DNA from: QZLE01 sp033852135
Lineage (GTDB): Bacteria; Pseudomonadota; Gammaproteobacteria; QZLD01
Length of the DNA stretch: 64,000 bases
Direction of reading: 5' to 3'
Assembly: GCA_033852135.1 (NCBI GenBank)
Contig: JAWSVB010000017.1
Location: 1-64,000, forward strand
In this document: one piece after another, positions 54,519-63,722 of the stretch
Numbering within the stretch: position 1 is the first letter of the stretch
Layout of the letters: each line of letters begins with the position of its first letter
Translations under genes and position numbers: made by a program
Notes under the pieces: model-generated
Database searches by the model: none
Told to the model about the DNA's origin: nothing
The model's input: only the letters and a program-made list of their open reading frames with translations

Positions 54519-54806
54519 ATGAAGTTGGGAAGGCTTTTAAAACTAATCATAATATTGCTAATAGTATTAGTTGGCGTTAAGTTAATTCCAGTTTTCCTTG
54601 GTCCTTATGTGGATACTTTTTATAATCCAGATTCAATCTTGATTGAAAAGAAGAAAGAAAATATAAACGCGAAAAATAAAGAGGAGCGTGATTGGATCGG
54701 TGAATCTTTAGATATGGGTAAAAAGCTAAGTGATGCTAAAGATGAACGCTATAAGGAGATTGATGGTGAGTTTGTGCCAGAGGAAGATCCTCATGACGAA
54801 TACTAG
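54519..54806 (+). CDS. Small membrane-anchored protein of unknown function
   Basis: 95 residues. One N-terminal membrane helix (about 4-28, LLKLIIILLIVLVGVKLIPVFL) is followed by a highly charged hydrophilic tail that ends in acidic residues. I choose the ATG at 54519, with GAGG six bases before it. It lies 49 bases after the glycosyltransferase-like gene and converges on rpoH. No family is recognised; a role linked to the upstream gene is only a guess. Confidence 0.7.
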   Translation: MKLGRLLKLIIILLIVLVGVKLIPVFLGPYVDTFYNPDSILIEKKKENINAKNKEERDWIGESLDMGKKLSDAKDERYKEIDGEFVPEEDPHDEY

Positions 54807-54827
54807 GGTATCTATAGTTTTGTTTTT

Positions 54828-55697
54828 TTAAGCTGCAATGAAAGACTTCAGCTTTTTCATGGCATTTTTTTCTAGCTGACGGATCCTTTCAGCAGAAACT
54901 TTGTATTCAGCAGCAAGCTCATGCAAGGTTGCTTTATCTTCTGCAAGCCAGCGACGCTTAACAATATCTTGGCTTCTTGTATCTAGATTTTCCATTGCCG
55001 ACTTCAGCCCTGTAACAGAATTATCGCTAGCTTCAGCAGATTCGACTAGAAGAGCAGGGTCTGTGCTGTGGTCTTCTAGATAGTTTGCTGGGGCATAAGT
55101 AGGTTGGTCATCGTTATCGCTAACTGGAGCGTCAAAACCGACATCATTTGCTGCCAGGCGTGACTCCATCTCAAGTACTGTTTCAGGCTTTACCCCAAGA
55201 TCATTTGCTACAGTTTCTACTTCTGCTTGGTTCATCCAGCCTAGACGTTTTTTTGCTTTGCGTAGGTTAAAGAATAGTTTGCGCTGAGCCTTAGTGGTTG
55301 CAACTTTAACGATACGCCAGTTTTTGATAACAAATTCATGAATCTCAGATTTAATCCAATGTACTGCAAATGATATCAGGCGCACACCCAGTTCCGGATT
55401 AAAACGTTTTACTGCCTTCATAAGGCCGATGTTGCCTTCTTGAACCAAGTCATTTAGAGCTAAGCCGTAACCTTTAAAACCTTTTGCGATATGAACTACA
55501 AACCTTAGGTGGGATATAACAAGCTTGCGCGCAGCTTCAAGGTCCTGCTCATAAAAGAACTTACAAGCAAGGTCATGCTCCTCTTCTGCGCTTAGAATAG
55601 GAATGGTACGGATTTGCTGCAGATATGCCTCTTCGCTACCGGCGATTATTGCTGGCATCATCGAGTTATTTCTTGCTATTAGTGCAGTTCCGGTCAT
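54828..55697 (-). CDS. rpoH: Heat-shock sigma factor RpoH
   Basis: 289 residues of sigma-32. The region 2 core (DLVQEGNIGLMKAVKRFNPELGVRLISFAVHWIKSEIHEFV), the RpoH-specific box AQRKLFFNLRKAKKRLG and region 4.2 (LAAEYKVSAERIRQLEKNAMKKL) are all clear. It directs RNA polymerase to chaperone and protease genes. I start at the ATG at 55697, six bases after AGGA; the frame opens earlier at 55736. It follows ftsYEX as in other gammaproteobacteria. Confidence 0.96.
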   Translation of the reverse strand: MTGTALIARNNSMMPAIIAGSEEAYLQQIRTIPILSAEEEHDLACKFFYEQDLEAARKLVISHLRFVVHIAKGFKGYGLALNDLVQEGNIGLMKAVKRFNPELGVRLISFAVHWIKSEIHEFVIKNWRIVKVATTKAQRKLFFNLRKAKKRLGWMNQAEVETVANDLGVKPETVLEMESRLAANDVGFDAPVSDNDDQPTYAPANYLEDHSTDPALLVESAEASDNSVTGLKSAMENLDTRSQDIVKRRWLAEDKATLHELAAEYKVSAERIRQLEKNAMKKLKSFIAA

Positions 55698-55829
55698 TTT
55701 CATTCCTATAAAAGTGCTAGTTATTCTAGCAGGCATTTGCTTGGATTTGCAATAGGGTAAAAAGTTCCCAGTTTTAGAACAAGATTTAGCAGAAAGTGGT
55801 ATTCGATTGTTTGAGTAAAAATTACTGGA

Positions 55830-56810
55830 TTAACTAGGCTCAATTTTGCCTAAATGCTTTCCAACTGCAATCCATGATCCTGCAAAACCAAGGCTTGTAC
55901 TTATAGTGATAAGGGTAAGGCAACCTTTAAAGCCAAGGCCACTTAGGGTAAAGCCGCTGCTGTACAGGTTTGATAGCTTGCTTACTGGGTCTGTCAGTAG
56001 TTGAATGCTAATGCTTACCAATATTGATGCTATTATGCCACCAAGTAATCCATAAAGGATGCCGGTATAAAGAAATGGGCGGCGTATAAATGGGTTAGTG
56101 GCGCCAATTAGTTTGGTTATCAGGATCTCATCATGACGATTTTGTATATCTAATCTAATGGTATTTCCGGTGATAAGAATAACAGCAAGTGCCAGAAGCG
56201 CTCCAATTATCCATATAGCTTTGTTGATAATCTCCATTATAGAATAGAGCCGCTTTACCCACTGCATATCAAGCTGTGCTTGGTCGACTATTGGGTTGTG
56301 TCCTAGCGTCTCAACTAATAAGTTGAGCTTTTCTGGGGAGCTGGCCTCTATTCCTGGTCGAATAACTATTACAGCTGGGAGGGGATTGTCATCTAGCGCA
56401 TCTAGCGCTTGTCCAAATCCAGATAACTTCTTAAACTCCTCTAAAGCAGATTTTGGTGATATATATTCCGTGGATTCAACCTCTGGCATCATATTGATTT
56501 GTCGCTGTAGATTTTCAGCCTTGTCTTCGGATATATCTTTTTTGATAAATAGTGATATCTGTGCTGCTCCATCCCAACCAGCAGTAACGATCTCAATATT
56601 TTTTATCAGGACATGCATCCCAGTAGGCATGGCTAGGGATATTGCAATAACTGCGGTTGTCATAATACTGGAGACAGGGGCGCGACAGATTCGGCCAAGT
56701 GAAGCAAGAAATACTTGGATATGGCGTAAGAAGTACCCTTTTATGAAAAATGACCTCTTTGCTTCTTTGTTTGTATGTGACCTGCTTGAATGAGTGGTAT
56801 GAGTCTTCAT
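55830..56810 (-). CDS. ftsX: Cell division protein FtsX
   Basis: 326 residues with four membrane segments, one near 65-85 and three in the C-terminal third, and a periplasmic domain between the first and second. FtsX pairs with the ATPase FtsE to activate peptidoglycan hydrolysis at the division site. The ATG at 56810 shares its A with the ftsE stop (TGATG), so translation is coupled; a longer frame from 56834 is not needed. Confidence 0.94.
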   Translation of the reverse strand: MKTHTTHSSRSHTNKEAKRSFFIKGYFLRHIQVFLASLGRICRAPVSSIMTTAVIAISLAMPTGMHVLIKNIEIVTAGWDGAAQISLFIKKDISEDKAENLQRQINMMPEVESTEYISPKSALEEFKKLSGFGQALDALDDNPLPAVIVIRPGIEASSPEKLNLLVETLGHNPIVDQAQLDMQWVKRLYSIMEIINKAIWIIGALLALAVILITGNTIRLDIQNRHDEILITKLIGATNPFIRRPFLYTGILYGLLGGIIASILVSISIQLLTDPVSKLSNLYSSGFTLSGLGFKGCLTLITISTSLGFAGSWIAVGKHLGKIEPS

Positions 56811-57529
56811 CAATATCCAACCTCGTTCTCGCAATAGTAATTTTCATTGTTGTAGGAATCACAGGTCCCGCCACCATCAAAAATGATCTTTCCTTTCTGC
56901 AGGGTGATGATTCTCTTATCCATGCTGTTAATTAGGTCAATATCATGACTAGCAATAAGGATGCATACACCAACCTGATTAAACTGTTCAAAAAGCTGCA
57001 TGATTTCAGCGGATAGTTCAGGGTCGAGGTTTCCTGTTGGTTCATCCGCTAGGATGATGGGGGGCTTATGCACTACTGCACGGGCAATCCCAACTCGTTG
57101 CTGCTCACCGCCGGAAAGGGTCACTGGATAGAGTTTTTCTTTGTTTAGAAGGTTTACCTTGTCCAATGCGGCACGAACTCTACGTCCAATCTCTCGATGC
57201 GGAAGGCCTTGTATAACCAGAGGAAGTGCGACGTTGTCGAACACAGTTCGGTCGAATAATAGCTGGTGGTTTTGGAATATTATGCCGATATTACGGCGTA
57301 GATATGGAATTTTACCTTTGCGAAGCTTGCTGATATTGATGCCGTTGACAACTACTTGGCCTCTGGTTGGTCTTTCAATGCAGGCAATTAGCTTAAGCAG
57401 GGTGCTTTTTCCTGCTCCAGAGTGCCCCGTGAGAAATGACATCTCCCCCTCGTTGAGGTCGAAGCTAACACAGCTTAAGGCTTCGTGCCCTTCGCTATAT
57501 CTTTTTGTGGCATTATCAAATCGAATCAT
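56810..57529 (-). CDS. ftsE: Cell division ATP-binding protein FtsE
   Basis: 239 residues of an ABC ATPase. Walker A is GHSGAGKS (35-42), the signature is LSGGEQQRVGIARA, and Walker B is PPIILADEPTGNLDPE. The C-terminal tail after LQKGKIIF is some 15 residues longer than in E. coli and contains several Asn and Tyr. It follows ftsY by eight bases. Confidence 0.96.
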   Translation of the reverse strand: MIRFDNATKRYSEGHEALSCVSFDLNEGEMSFLTGHSGAGKSTLLKLIACIERPTRGQVVVNGINISKLRKGKIPYLRRNIGIIFQNHQLLFDRTVFDNVALPLVIQGLPHREIGRRVRAALDKVNLLNKEKLYPVTLSGGEQQRVGIARAVVHKPPIILADEPTGNLDPELSAEIMQLFEQFNQVGVCILIASHDIDLINSMDKRIITLQKGKIIFDGGGTCDSYNNENYYCENEVGY

Positions 57530-57537
57530 TCAATTTT

Positions 57538-58716
57538 TTATGCGCCGCCTTCATCAAATAGGGCTGCGACAAACTCCTCGCCGTCAAATTCACGTAAATC
57601 TTCAATTCCCTCTCCAATTCCGATGAAACGGATCGGAATCTGTAGCTTATCAGCAATAGCGAATATGATTCCACCTTTTGCTGTTCCATCTAGCTTGGTT
57701 AAGCATACACCAGTAAGGCCGATAGCCTGATTAAATGTGGTTGCTTGGGAAAGGGCATTTTGTCCGGTGGAAGCATCAAGTACTAGAAGAACCTCATTAG
57801 GAGCCTCGGCATCGATCTTTTTTATTACACGCTGAATTTTCTTTAGCTCTTCCATTAGGTTGTCTTTGGTATGTAATCTTCCAGCGGTATCGGCAATCAA
57901 TACGTCAACATCTCTCGCCTTAGCAGCTTGGAATGCATCAAATATAACCGATGCTGAGTCTGCTCCTGTATGTTGAGCAATAACTGGGATCTGGTTGCGC
58001 TCCCCCCAAACCTCAAGTTGTTCTACAGCTGCTGCACGGAATGTATCACCTGCTGCAAGCATCACTTTTTGGCCTTGTTGTTGGAATTTTTTTGCAAGTT
58101 TACCAATGGTTGTGGTTTTGCCTACGCCATTTACTCCAACTACTAGAATAACGAACGGTTTCTTCTTAGTTACATCAAGCTTTTGTGAACATGGGATGAG
58201 AATCTTGCCCATCTCTTCGCGCAAGGTGTTTACCACTACAGAATCATCAGCTAATTCTTTACGCCCGAGTCTATCAAGAAGACGTTGTACAATTGTCTGG
58301 GTTGTGTCTACGCCAACATCAGCCAATAGTAGTCTGGTTTCTAGCTCTTCCAGTAGGTCATCATCCAACTGTTTTTTGCCAAGAAACATATTAGATAGGC
58401 CATTGGTCAGGCCATGTCTAGTTTTACTTAGTTTGTCTTTTAAGCGGGAAAACAGACCTTTTTTCTTTTCTTTTGGTTCTTCTGTAGCTTGTTCTTCAGC
58501 GGTTGTGGTTTCAGCTGTAGATTTTGGTGAAGAGATATTTGCTTCAGCTATTACACTTGCTTTTGCAGGGGACTGTTCCTCTTGAGCAGAAACTTCAGGC
58601 TCAATTAGCTCGGCTGAATTAGAATCAGGCTGTGAGCTTTGCTCTTTAGTTGCTAAGTCAGTATTTGCACCTTCAACTTGTTTGGTTTTTTTCTTGCTGC
58701 GTAAGAATTTCAACAT
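57538..58716 (-). CDS. ftsY: Signal recognition particle receptor FtsY
   Basis: 392 residues. An acidic, Glu/Ala-rich N-terminal A domain (1-90) precedes the NG domain. GTPase motifs are GVNGVGKTTTIGKLA (G1), DTFRAAAVEQL (G2), DTAGR (G3) and TKLDGTAKGG (G4). FtsY docks ribosome-SRP complexes at the membrane for protein insertion. It heads the ftsY-ftsE-ftsX unit, with the divergent peptidase gene 157 bases away. Confidence 0.97.
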   Translation of the reverse strand: MLKFLRSKKKTKQVEGANTDLATKEQSSQPDSNSAELIEPEVSAQEEQSPAKASVIAEANISSPKSTAETTTAEEQATEEPKEKKKGLFSRLKDKLSKTRHGLTNGLSNMFLGKKQLDDDLLEELETRLLLADVGVDTTQTIVQRLLDRLGRKELADDSVVVNTLREEMGKILIPCSQKLDVTKKKPFVILVVGVNGVGKTTTIGKLAKKFQQQGQKVMLAAGDTFRAAAVEQLEVWGERNQIPVIAQHTGADSASVIFDAFQAAKARDVDVLIADTAGRLHTKDNLMEELKKIQRVIKKIDAEAPNEVLLVLDASTGQNALSQATTFNQAIGLTGVCLTKLDGTAKGGIIFAIADKLQIPIRFIGIGEGIEDLREFDGEEFVAALFDEGGA

Positions 58717-58873
58717 AATTTAGAGCTTTCATACTAGTGGTTGGTTATAAACAGACGTATTATCTTTGATAAAGTTGTCATCGGCAAACAAATACCATAA
58801 ATTTGATAAAAATTTTGCATAATCATCATTTTTTTTGTCATAAACGGTACGTATATTTATTACGGAGCAATCA

Positions 58874-60229
58874 ATGCCCAGATTTTTAATGGTTTTTTTA
58901 TCCAGTATTTTGCTAGCTCAAGCAGTTCAAGCGGGCGAAGTCTCTGAGTTTGAGTTGGAAAATGGATTAAGAATAGTTGTAAAAGAGGATCATAGGGCAC
59001 CGATAGTAGCCTCACAGATTTGGTATCGGGTCGGTTCTAGCTATGAGCCTGCTGGGATTACAGGAATATCTCATATGCTTGAGCATATGATGTTTAAGGG
59101 TACGTCAAAATACCCATCTGGAAAGGCGCGTAAGATTATCGCTGAAAATGGGGGGCGTGAGAATGCTTTTACTAGCCGTGATTATACGGTTTATCATCAG
59201 ATGATCGAGAAGAGCCGTTTGCATATATGTTTTGAGCTTGAAGCTGACAGAATGGTAAATCTCACCCTTGATGAGGAGGAGTTTAAAAAAGAGCGACAGG
59301 TGGTTTTAGAAGAGCGCCGAATGCGTACCGATGATAATCCAAATGCAAAACTATTCGAACGTTTTAATGCTGTGGCATATTTGAGTAATGGTTATTCTAC
59401 TCCGGTTATTGGTTGGCAACACGATATTGAGAATTACACCCTAGATGATCTAAAGAGTTGGTATCGTTTGTGGTATACACCACAAAACGCAACTCTGGTT
59501 GTTGTTGGTGATGTTGATCCGAAAGAGGTGTATGAATTAGCAGATAAATATTTTGCACCGATAAAACCCAGATCGATTAAGCAAGCCAAAGTCTCAAAAG
59601 AGATATTACCCTTAGGGAAAAAACAGCTGCAGGTAAAAGCAACTGCGCGCCTACCAATTTTGATTGCAGGTTATGCGACCCCATCCTTTTTAACGATTGA
59701 GGATGAGGTGGAACCATACGCATTAACAGTTCTTGCAGGGGTATTAGATGCCGGTGCAAGTTCACGCTTTACTTCGCGTTTGGTGAGGGGTAAAGAGCTG
59801 GCTACAGGTGTTGGCGTTGGTTATAACCCATTCAGTCGACTTGATGCACAGTTCAGTATCTATGGTAGTCCAGCTCACGGAGTAGATATCATTGATCTTG
59901 AAGATGCGATTGATAATGAACTGTTGGATGTTCAAGAAAATTTAGTAAGTGAAGATGAGCTAAGCAGGGTCAAGGCGCAGATAATGGCTGATGCTGTTTA
60001 TGAATTGGACTCAGTTGATTCGCAGGCAAATGAGATCGGGATGTTGGAATCAAATGGTTTGGGTTGGCGTTTTGCAGAACAATATTATCAGCGGATAAAA
60101 CAGGTCACTCCGCAGCAGGTACAAGCTGTGGCTAAAAAGTATCTGGTGGATGACCGTCTTACGCTAGGAAGGCTGATACCTGAAAATGCCAATACTAATA
60201 TTAACTCTAAGGAAGGGGGAGCTAAATGA
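58874..60229 (+). CDS. Periplasmic M16-family zinc peptidase, catalytic subunit
   Basis: 451 residues with a signal peptide (about 1-20, ending QAVQA). The inverted zinc motif HMLEH is intact at 67-71, with a downstream Glu in ELEADRM completing the site, so this is the active member of a processing-peptidase-like pair. The two M16 halves are about 25-210 and 215-430. It lies opposite ftsY and overlaps the next M16 gene by four bases. Its substrate is unknown. Confidence 0.92.
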   Translation: MPRFLMVFLSSILLAQAVQAGEVSEFELENGLRIVVKEDHRAPIVASQIWYRVGSSYEPAGITGISHMLEHMMFKGTSKYPSGKARKIIAENGGRENAFTSRDYTVYHQMIEKSRLHICFELEADRMVNLTLDEEEFKKERQVVLEERRMRTDDNPNAKLFERFNAVAYLSNGYSTPVIGWQHDIENYTLDDLKSWYRLWYTPQNATLVVVGDVDPKEVYELADKYFAPIKPRSIKQAKVSKEILPLGKKQLQVKATARLPILIAGYATPSFLTIEDEVEPYALTVLAGVLDAGASSRFTSRLVRGKELATGVGVGYNPFSRLDAQFSIYGSPAHGVDIIDLEDAIDNELLDVQENLVSEDELSRVKAQIMADAVYELDSVDSQANEIGMLESNGLGWRFAEQYYQRIKQVTPQQVQAVAKKYLVDDRLTLGRLIPENANTNINSKEGGAK

Positions 60230-61581
60230 GATACATATTATTAGCCGTATTGTTTATTGGTTTTTCTTCCCAGGTTTTTGCCGAGTCTAATATCGATGAA
60301 ATTAGGGTGGAGCAATGGCAAGCAAAAAGTGGGGTAAATGTTTTATTTGTTCAGGCAGAAGACCTACCTATGGTGGATATGCGCATTATATTTGCTGCTG
60401 GGTCAGCAAGAGATGGTGATATTTATGGCTTGGCAAAGGCAACAAATGCGTTAATTAGTGAAGGCGCTGGAGGTGTATCTGCAACTGAGTTAGCGCAAAA
60501 ATTGGATGATGTTGGAATTAAATTATCAACAGGTAGTGCTAGAGATATGGCCTGGATCGGAATTCGTTCGCTATCTGACTGGGATAATCTAAGGCAAGGT
60601 CTTGATGTAATGAACTTGATGCTGACTAAACCTGATCTTACTCAGCAAGCTATAGAGCGGCAGAAACGTTTTATGCGTATAAGTCTGGAGCAGATAAAAC
60701 AGTCACCAGGAAAGATTGCTGGTCGTGAACTATATAAAAAAATATATCCAAATCATCCATATGGAAAACCAGCAGGTGGAGATGAGAAAAGCATAGGAGC
60801 CCTTGGTCGGGAAAGTATTTTTAGCTTCTTTAAACGCTATTATGTTGGTGCAAACGCGACAGTAGCAATTGTTGGTGATGTAGATAGGGTTGCTGCACAA
60901 ATGATGGTTGATAGTGTATTTGCAGGTGTACCAAGCGGTGAGCCTGCAGAATATTTACCTAAAGCAAAGTGCGTAGCTGAAGAAGTAATTAGTGTGGATT
61001 ACCCATCGCAACAGACTCATATATTGCTAGGGCAACCAGCGCTGAAAAAAGGTGATTCACGTTTTCCAGCTTTGTATCTAGGGAATTATATTCTAGGTGG
61101 CGGTAGCCTTATATCTTTATTGGGGGATGAGATCAGAGTAAAACGAGGGCTTGCATATAGTGTCTATAGTTACTTCTCCACCATGCAGCAACGCGGCCCA
61201 TTTATTATTGGCAGCCAAACCAGGGGAGAAGAGGCAGGTAAGGCCGTTGAGGTGATGCAACAAGTTTTAAAAGACTTCATCGAACAAGGTCCAACTGCCG
61301 AACAGTTGTCGGCAGCTAAGAAGAATATTACCGGAGGTTATCCGCTGCAGACAGCTAGTAATTCAGCCATTGTAAGTTATTTGGGAATGATGGGGTTTTA
61401 TCATCTTCCGTTAGATTATATGGATACATTTACCAGTAAAATTGAAAAGGTAACTGCAGAGGATGTAAAAAAGGCATTTGCTGAGGTGGTAAACCCAGAG
61501 AAGATGGTTATTGTAAAAGTTGGCGGTAACAGTTCAGCTAGTAAGAAATTAGGCATTAATAAAACAGGTGAAAAAAGGTAG
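60226..61581 (+). CDS. Periplasmic M16-family protein lacking the zinc motif
   Basis: 451 residues with a signal peptide (MRYILLAVLFIGFSSQVFA). At the position of the HxxEH site it has GLAKATNALISEGAGG, so it is not catalytic on its own. The Arg-Tyr-like C-terminal RRGLAYSVYS-type segment KRGLAYSVYSYF is kept, which contacts substrate in M16 partners. A heterodimer with the preceding protein is likely, as in other alpha/beta processing-peptidase pairs. The start overlaps the previous stop (ATGA). Confidence 0.9.
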   Translation: MRYILLAVLFIGFSSQVFAESNIDEIRVEQWQAKSGVNVLFVQAEDLPMVDMRIIFAAGSARDGDIYGLAKATNALISEGAGGVSATELAQKLDDVGIKLSTGSARDMAWIGIRSLSDWDNLRQGLDVMNLMLTKPDLTQQAIERQKRFMRISLEQIKQSPGKIAGRELYKKIYPNHPYGKPAGGDEKSIGALGRESIFSFFKRYYVGANATVAIVGDVDRVAAQMMVDSVFAGVPSGEPAEYLPKAKCVAEEVISVDYPSQQTHILLGQPALKKGDSRFPALYLGNYILGGGSLISLLGDEIRVKRGLAYSVYSYFSTMQQRGPFIIGSQTRGEEAGKAVEVMQQVLKDFIEQGPTAEQLSAAKKNITGGYPLQTASNSAIVSYLGMMGFYHLPLDYMDTFTSKIEKVTAEDVKKAFAEVVNPEKMVIVKVGGNSSASKKLGINKTGEKR

Positions 61582-62171
61582 TGGCACGAAAACCAGCTAA
61601 GAGCGGAAATAGCAAAAATACCGCTAATAACACTTTGCGTATCATAGGTGGAGAGTGGCGTAGTAGGAAACTAGAATTTCCAACAGCTGATGGTTTGCGC
61701 CCAACTTCGGGAATGATAAGGGAAACTCTATTTAATTGGTTACAGCACAAAGTGATTGGAGCTAATATTCTGGATATGTTTTCCGGAAGTGGAGCTCTTG
61801 GGTTTGAGGCGCTATCTCGTGGTGCTGCTTCAGTAACAATGGTAGAGAAAGATAGAAAGGCAGCTGAGCAATTAAAGACAAATGCTCAGTTATTGCAAAC
61901 AACAAAGTCCTGGGTGATAAATAGTGATGCTTTAAGTTGGGCTGCGCGTTGTGGAGATTCATTCGATATCGTTTTTCTTGATCCACCCTTTGCCGCGGAT
62001 ATTGCACCTGACTGTCTGGAAGTTTGTAAGTCGGGCTTGGTTAAGAGTGAAGGGTTGGTGTATCTTGAGATCTCCAGGTCGCAGAAACTACAGGTTCCAG
62101 AAGAGTTTGAAATTCTTAAAAGCAAAACCAGTGGTAGTGTTATGTATCAACTTTTACAAAGGAAGGGATGA
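61581..62171 (+). CDS. rsmD: 16S rRNA (guanine966-N2)-methyltransferase RsmD
   Basis: 196 residues. RIIGGEWRSRKLEFP and LRPTSGMIRETLFNWL form the front, DMFSGSGALGFEALSRGA the AdoMet site, and FLDPPF the catalytic NPPY-type motif. It methylates G966 of 16S rRNA. The start is GTG sharing its first G with the TAG stop of the upstream gene, and the stop overlaps coaD. Confidence 0.95.
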   Translation: MARKPAKSGNSKNTANNTLRIIGGEWRSRKLEFPTADGLRPTSGMIRETLFNWLQHKVIGANILDMFSGSGALGFEALSRGAASVTMVEKDRKAAEQLKTNAQLLQTTKSWVINSDALSWAARCGDSFDIVFLDPPFAADIAPDCLEVCKSGLVKSEGLVYLEISRSQKLQVPEEFEILKSKTSGSVMYQLLQRKG

Positions 62172-62665
62172 TGGGAGCGGTAGCAGTATATTCAGGAACC
62201 TTTGACCCAATTACTAATGGGCATGTAGACATAGCCGTAAGGGCAGCTAAGATTTTTGATCGTGTAATTATAGCCATCTCTGATTTTCCGGGTGGCTCAA
62301 AGCAGCCAATGTTTAGCGCCGCTGAAAGGCTGGGTATGGCAAAGCAAGTTTTAGCCGAATATAGCAATATTGAGGTGATGACTTTTAGCTCTCTGTTGGT
62401 TGATTTTGTAAGTGAGATTGGCGCAAGCGTGATAATTAGAGGAATTCGTTCTTTTACTGACTTCGATTATGAGGCGCAGTTGTCAGGCATGAATAGCCAC
62501 TTGGCACCAGATATTGAGACGGTTTACTTGAACTGCTCTCCAGAGAATGGTTACATATCATCTACTTTGGTAAAAGAGGTTGCTTATTTGGGGAGAGATA
62601 TCTCGGCATTATTGCACCCACTTGTTGCTAATGCTTTGGCCGTCAGGATTGCCGAGAAAAAATAG
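62168..62665 (+). CDS. coaD: Phosphopantetheine adenylyltransferase
   Basis: 165 residues. It makes dephospho-CoA from 4'-phosphopantetheine and ATP. The nucleotidyltransferase motif is YSGTFDPITNGH (T/HxGH form) near residue 7, with RGIRSFTDFDYEAQLSGMN and the C-terminal YISSTLVKEVA matching the family. A second ATG at 62171 is an alternative start three bases later. rsmD-coaD coupling is conserved. Confidence 0.96.
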   Translation: MMGAVAVYSGTFDPITNGHVDIAVRAAKIFDRVIIAISDFPGGSKQPMFSAAERLGMAKQVLAEYSNIEVMTFSSLLVDFVSEIGASVIIRGIRSFTDFDYEAQLSGMNSHLAPDIETVYLNCSPENGYISSTLVKEVAYLGRDISALLHPLVANALAVRIAEKK

Positions 62666-62672
62666 GGAAATA

Positions 62673-62692
62673 TTTTCCACACGTAGGGAAAA
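62673..62692. terminator. Hairpin after coaD, near-copy of the hairpin at 16633
   Basis: TTTTCC and GGAAAA flank ACACGTAG, eight bases after the coaD stop. The 20-mer TTTTCCACACGTAGGGAAAA differs by one base from the minus-strand reading of 16633-16652. It sits between the convergent ends of coaD and the orphan gene. Confidence 0.5.
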
Positions 62693-62697
62693 TTCGC

Positions 62698-63054
62698 TTA
62701 TGGAGTTTTAGGGGGTATTTTCCATGGGTGGTATTTGGCAATAAATTCAGGGTCATCAAAATCAGCTTTCGTAGGGATATAACCCATGTAGTCATCTTTT
62801 AAATGCTGAAGAAATACACATTCAATGATCTCCGGTGAGTATTTATGCTTAAACTTTTCGATCGCTTGAGTAAGTGCCTCTTTGTTATGGTAGTGATGCC
62901 TATGGGAAAAGGGGTTGTAATACTCCATATCCCCAGTTGATAGAACAACATGAAATTTCATTTTATCGAAGTGACTATCTATCCATTTATGAATATCTTT
63001 AGCTCTTACTCCACATAGTTTTTTTGTGTTTTTAGCGTGATGTCTAATTTTCAT
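62698..63054 (-). CDS. Small hypothetical protein, His-rich
   Basis: 118 residues, basic, without signal peptide or membrane segment. The layout HHAK near the start, then a short IHKWID segment and a His cluster SHRHHYHNKEA, recalls the small DUF6915-type family (HHA...IH.W.D...HR), which has no known function. That link is from memory of the pattern and is tentative. It is inserted between coaD and trmL on the opposite strand and may be a lineage-specific gene. Confidence 0.65.
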   Translation of the reverse strand: MKIRHHAKNTKKLCGVRAKDIHKWIDSHFDKMKFHVVLSTGDMEYYNPFSHRHHYHNKEALTQAIEKFKHKYSPEIIECVFLQHLKDDYMGYIPTKADFDDPEFIAKYHPWKIPPKTP

Positions 63055-63176
63055 ATCAAGGTTACAATTTAGTGGTCTCTTTATCGAATTTTCATATTTA
63101 AAACTAACAAGGAAATACTTTTTTTAATTGATAGATAATACTAGTATAGGCCACTATTAAATTAATTGAGAATACA

Positions 63177-63650
63177 ATGTTTCATATCGCTTTGGCTGAA
63201 CCAGAGATACCACCTAATACTGGGAATATAATTCGTTTATGTGCAAATACTGGTGCCCAGTTGCACTTAATACACCCTATATCATTCGAGCTTGATGATA
63301 AAAGATTGCGGCGTGCGGGCCTAGATTATCATGAGTGGGCGAATGTGAAAGAACATCAAAGTATAAATGACTTTATGGATGAATTTTCTAGTAGTCGTGT
63401 TTTTGCGCTCTCAACTCACGGTACCCGATCTTATACAGAAGTTGAATATAAGGCAGGTGATGTGTTCTTATTTGGTTCTGAAACAAGAGGGTTGGGAGCT
63501 GATTTCTTAGGCAGTATGCCACAGGAAAATGTGCTGAGAATGCCAATGCTAGAAAACAGCAGAAGCTTGAATTTATCGAATACTGCTGCGATTATGCTTT
63601 ATGAGGCGTGGCGTCAGTGTGGGTTTATAGGCTCAACTATAAACCCATAA
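63177..63650 (+). CDS. trmL: tRNA (cytidine/uridine-34 2'-O-)-methyltransferase TrmL
   Basis: 157 residues of the SPOUT superfamily, the small single-domain form. It methylates the wobble ribose of some leucine tRNAs. The opening HIALAEPEIPPNTGNIIRLCANTGAQLHLI, the knot motif LFGSETRGLG and the closing RSLNLSNTAAIMLYEAWRQ are diagnostic. Confidence 0.95.
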   Translation: MFHIALAEPEIPPNTGNIIRLCANTGAQLHLIHPISFELDDKRLRRAGLDYHEWANVKEHQSINDFMDEFSSSRVFALSTHGTRSYTEVEYKAGDVFLFGSETRGLGADFLGSMPQENVLRMPMLENSRSLNLSNTAAIMLYEAWRQCGFIGSTINP

Positions 63651-63722
63651 AGATAATTATAAATTGGCTAATATAAGTCGAAGAGATCGTTTTAAATAAC
63701 TATAGTTAACATGGAGATGAGT

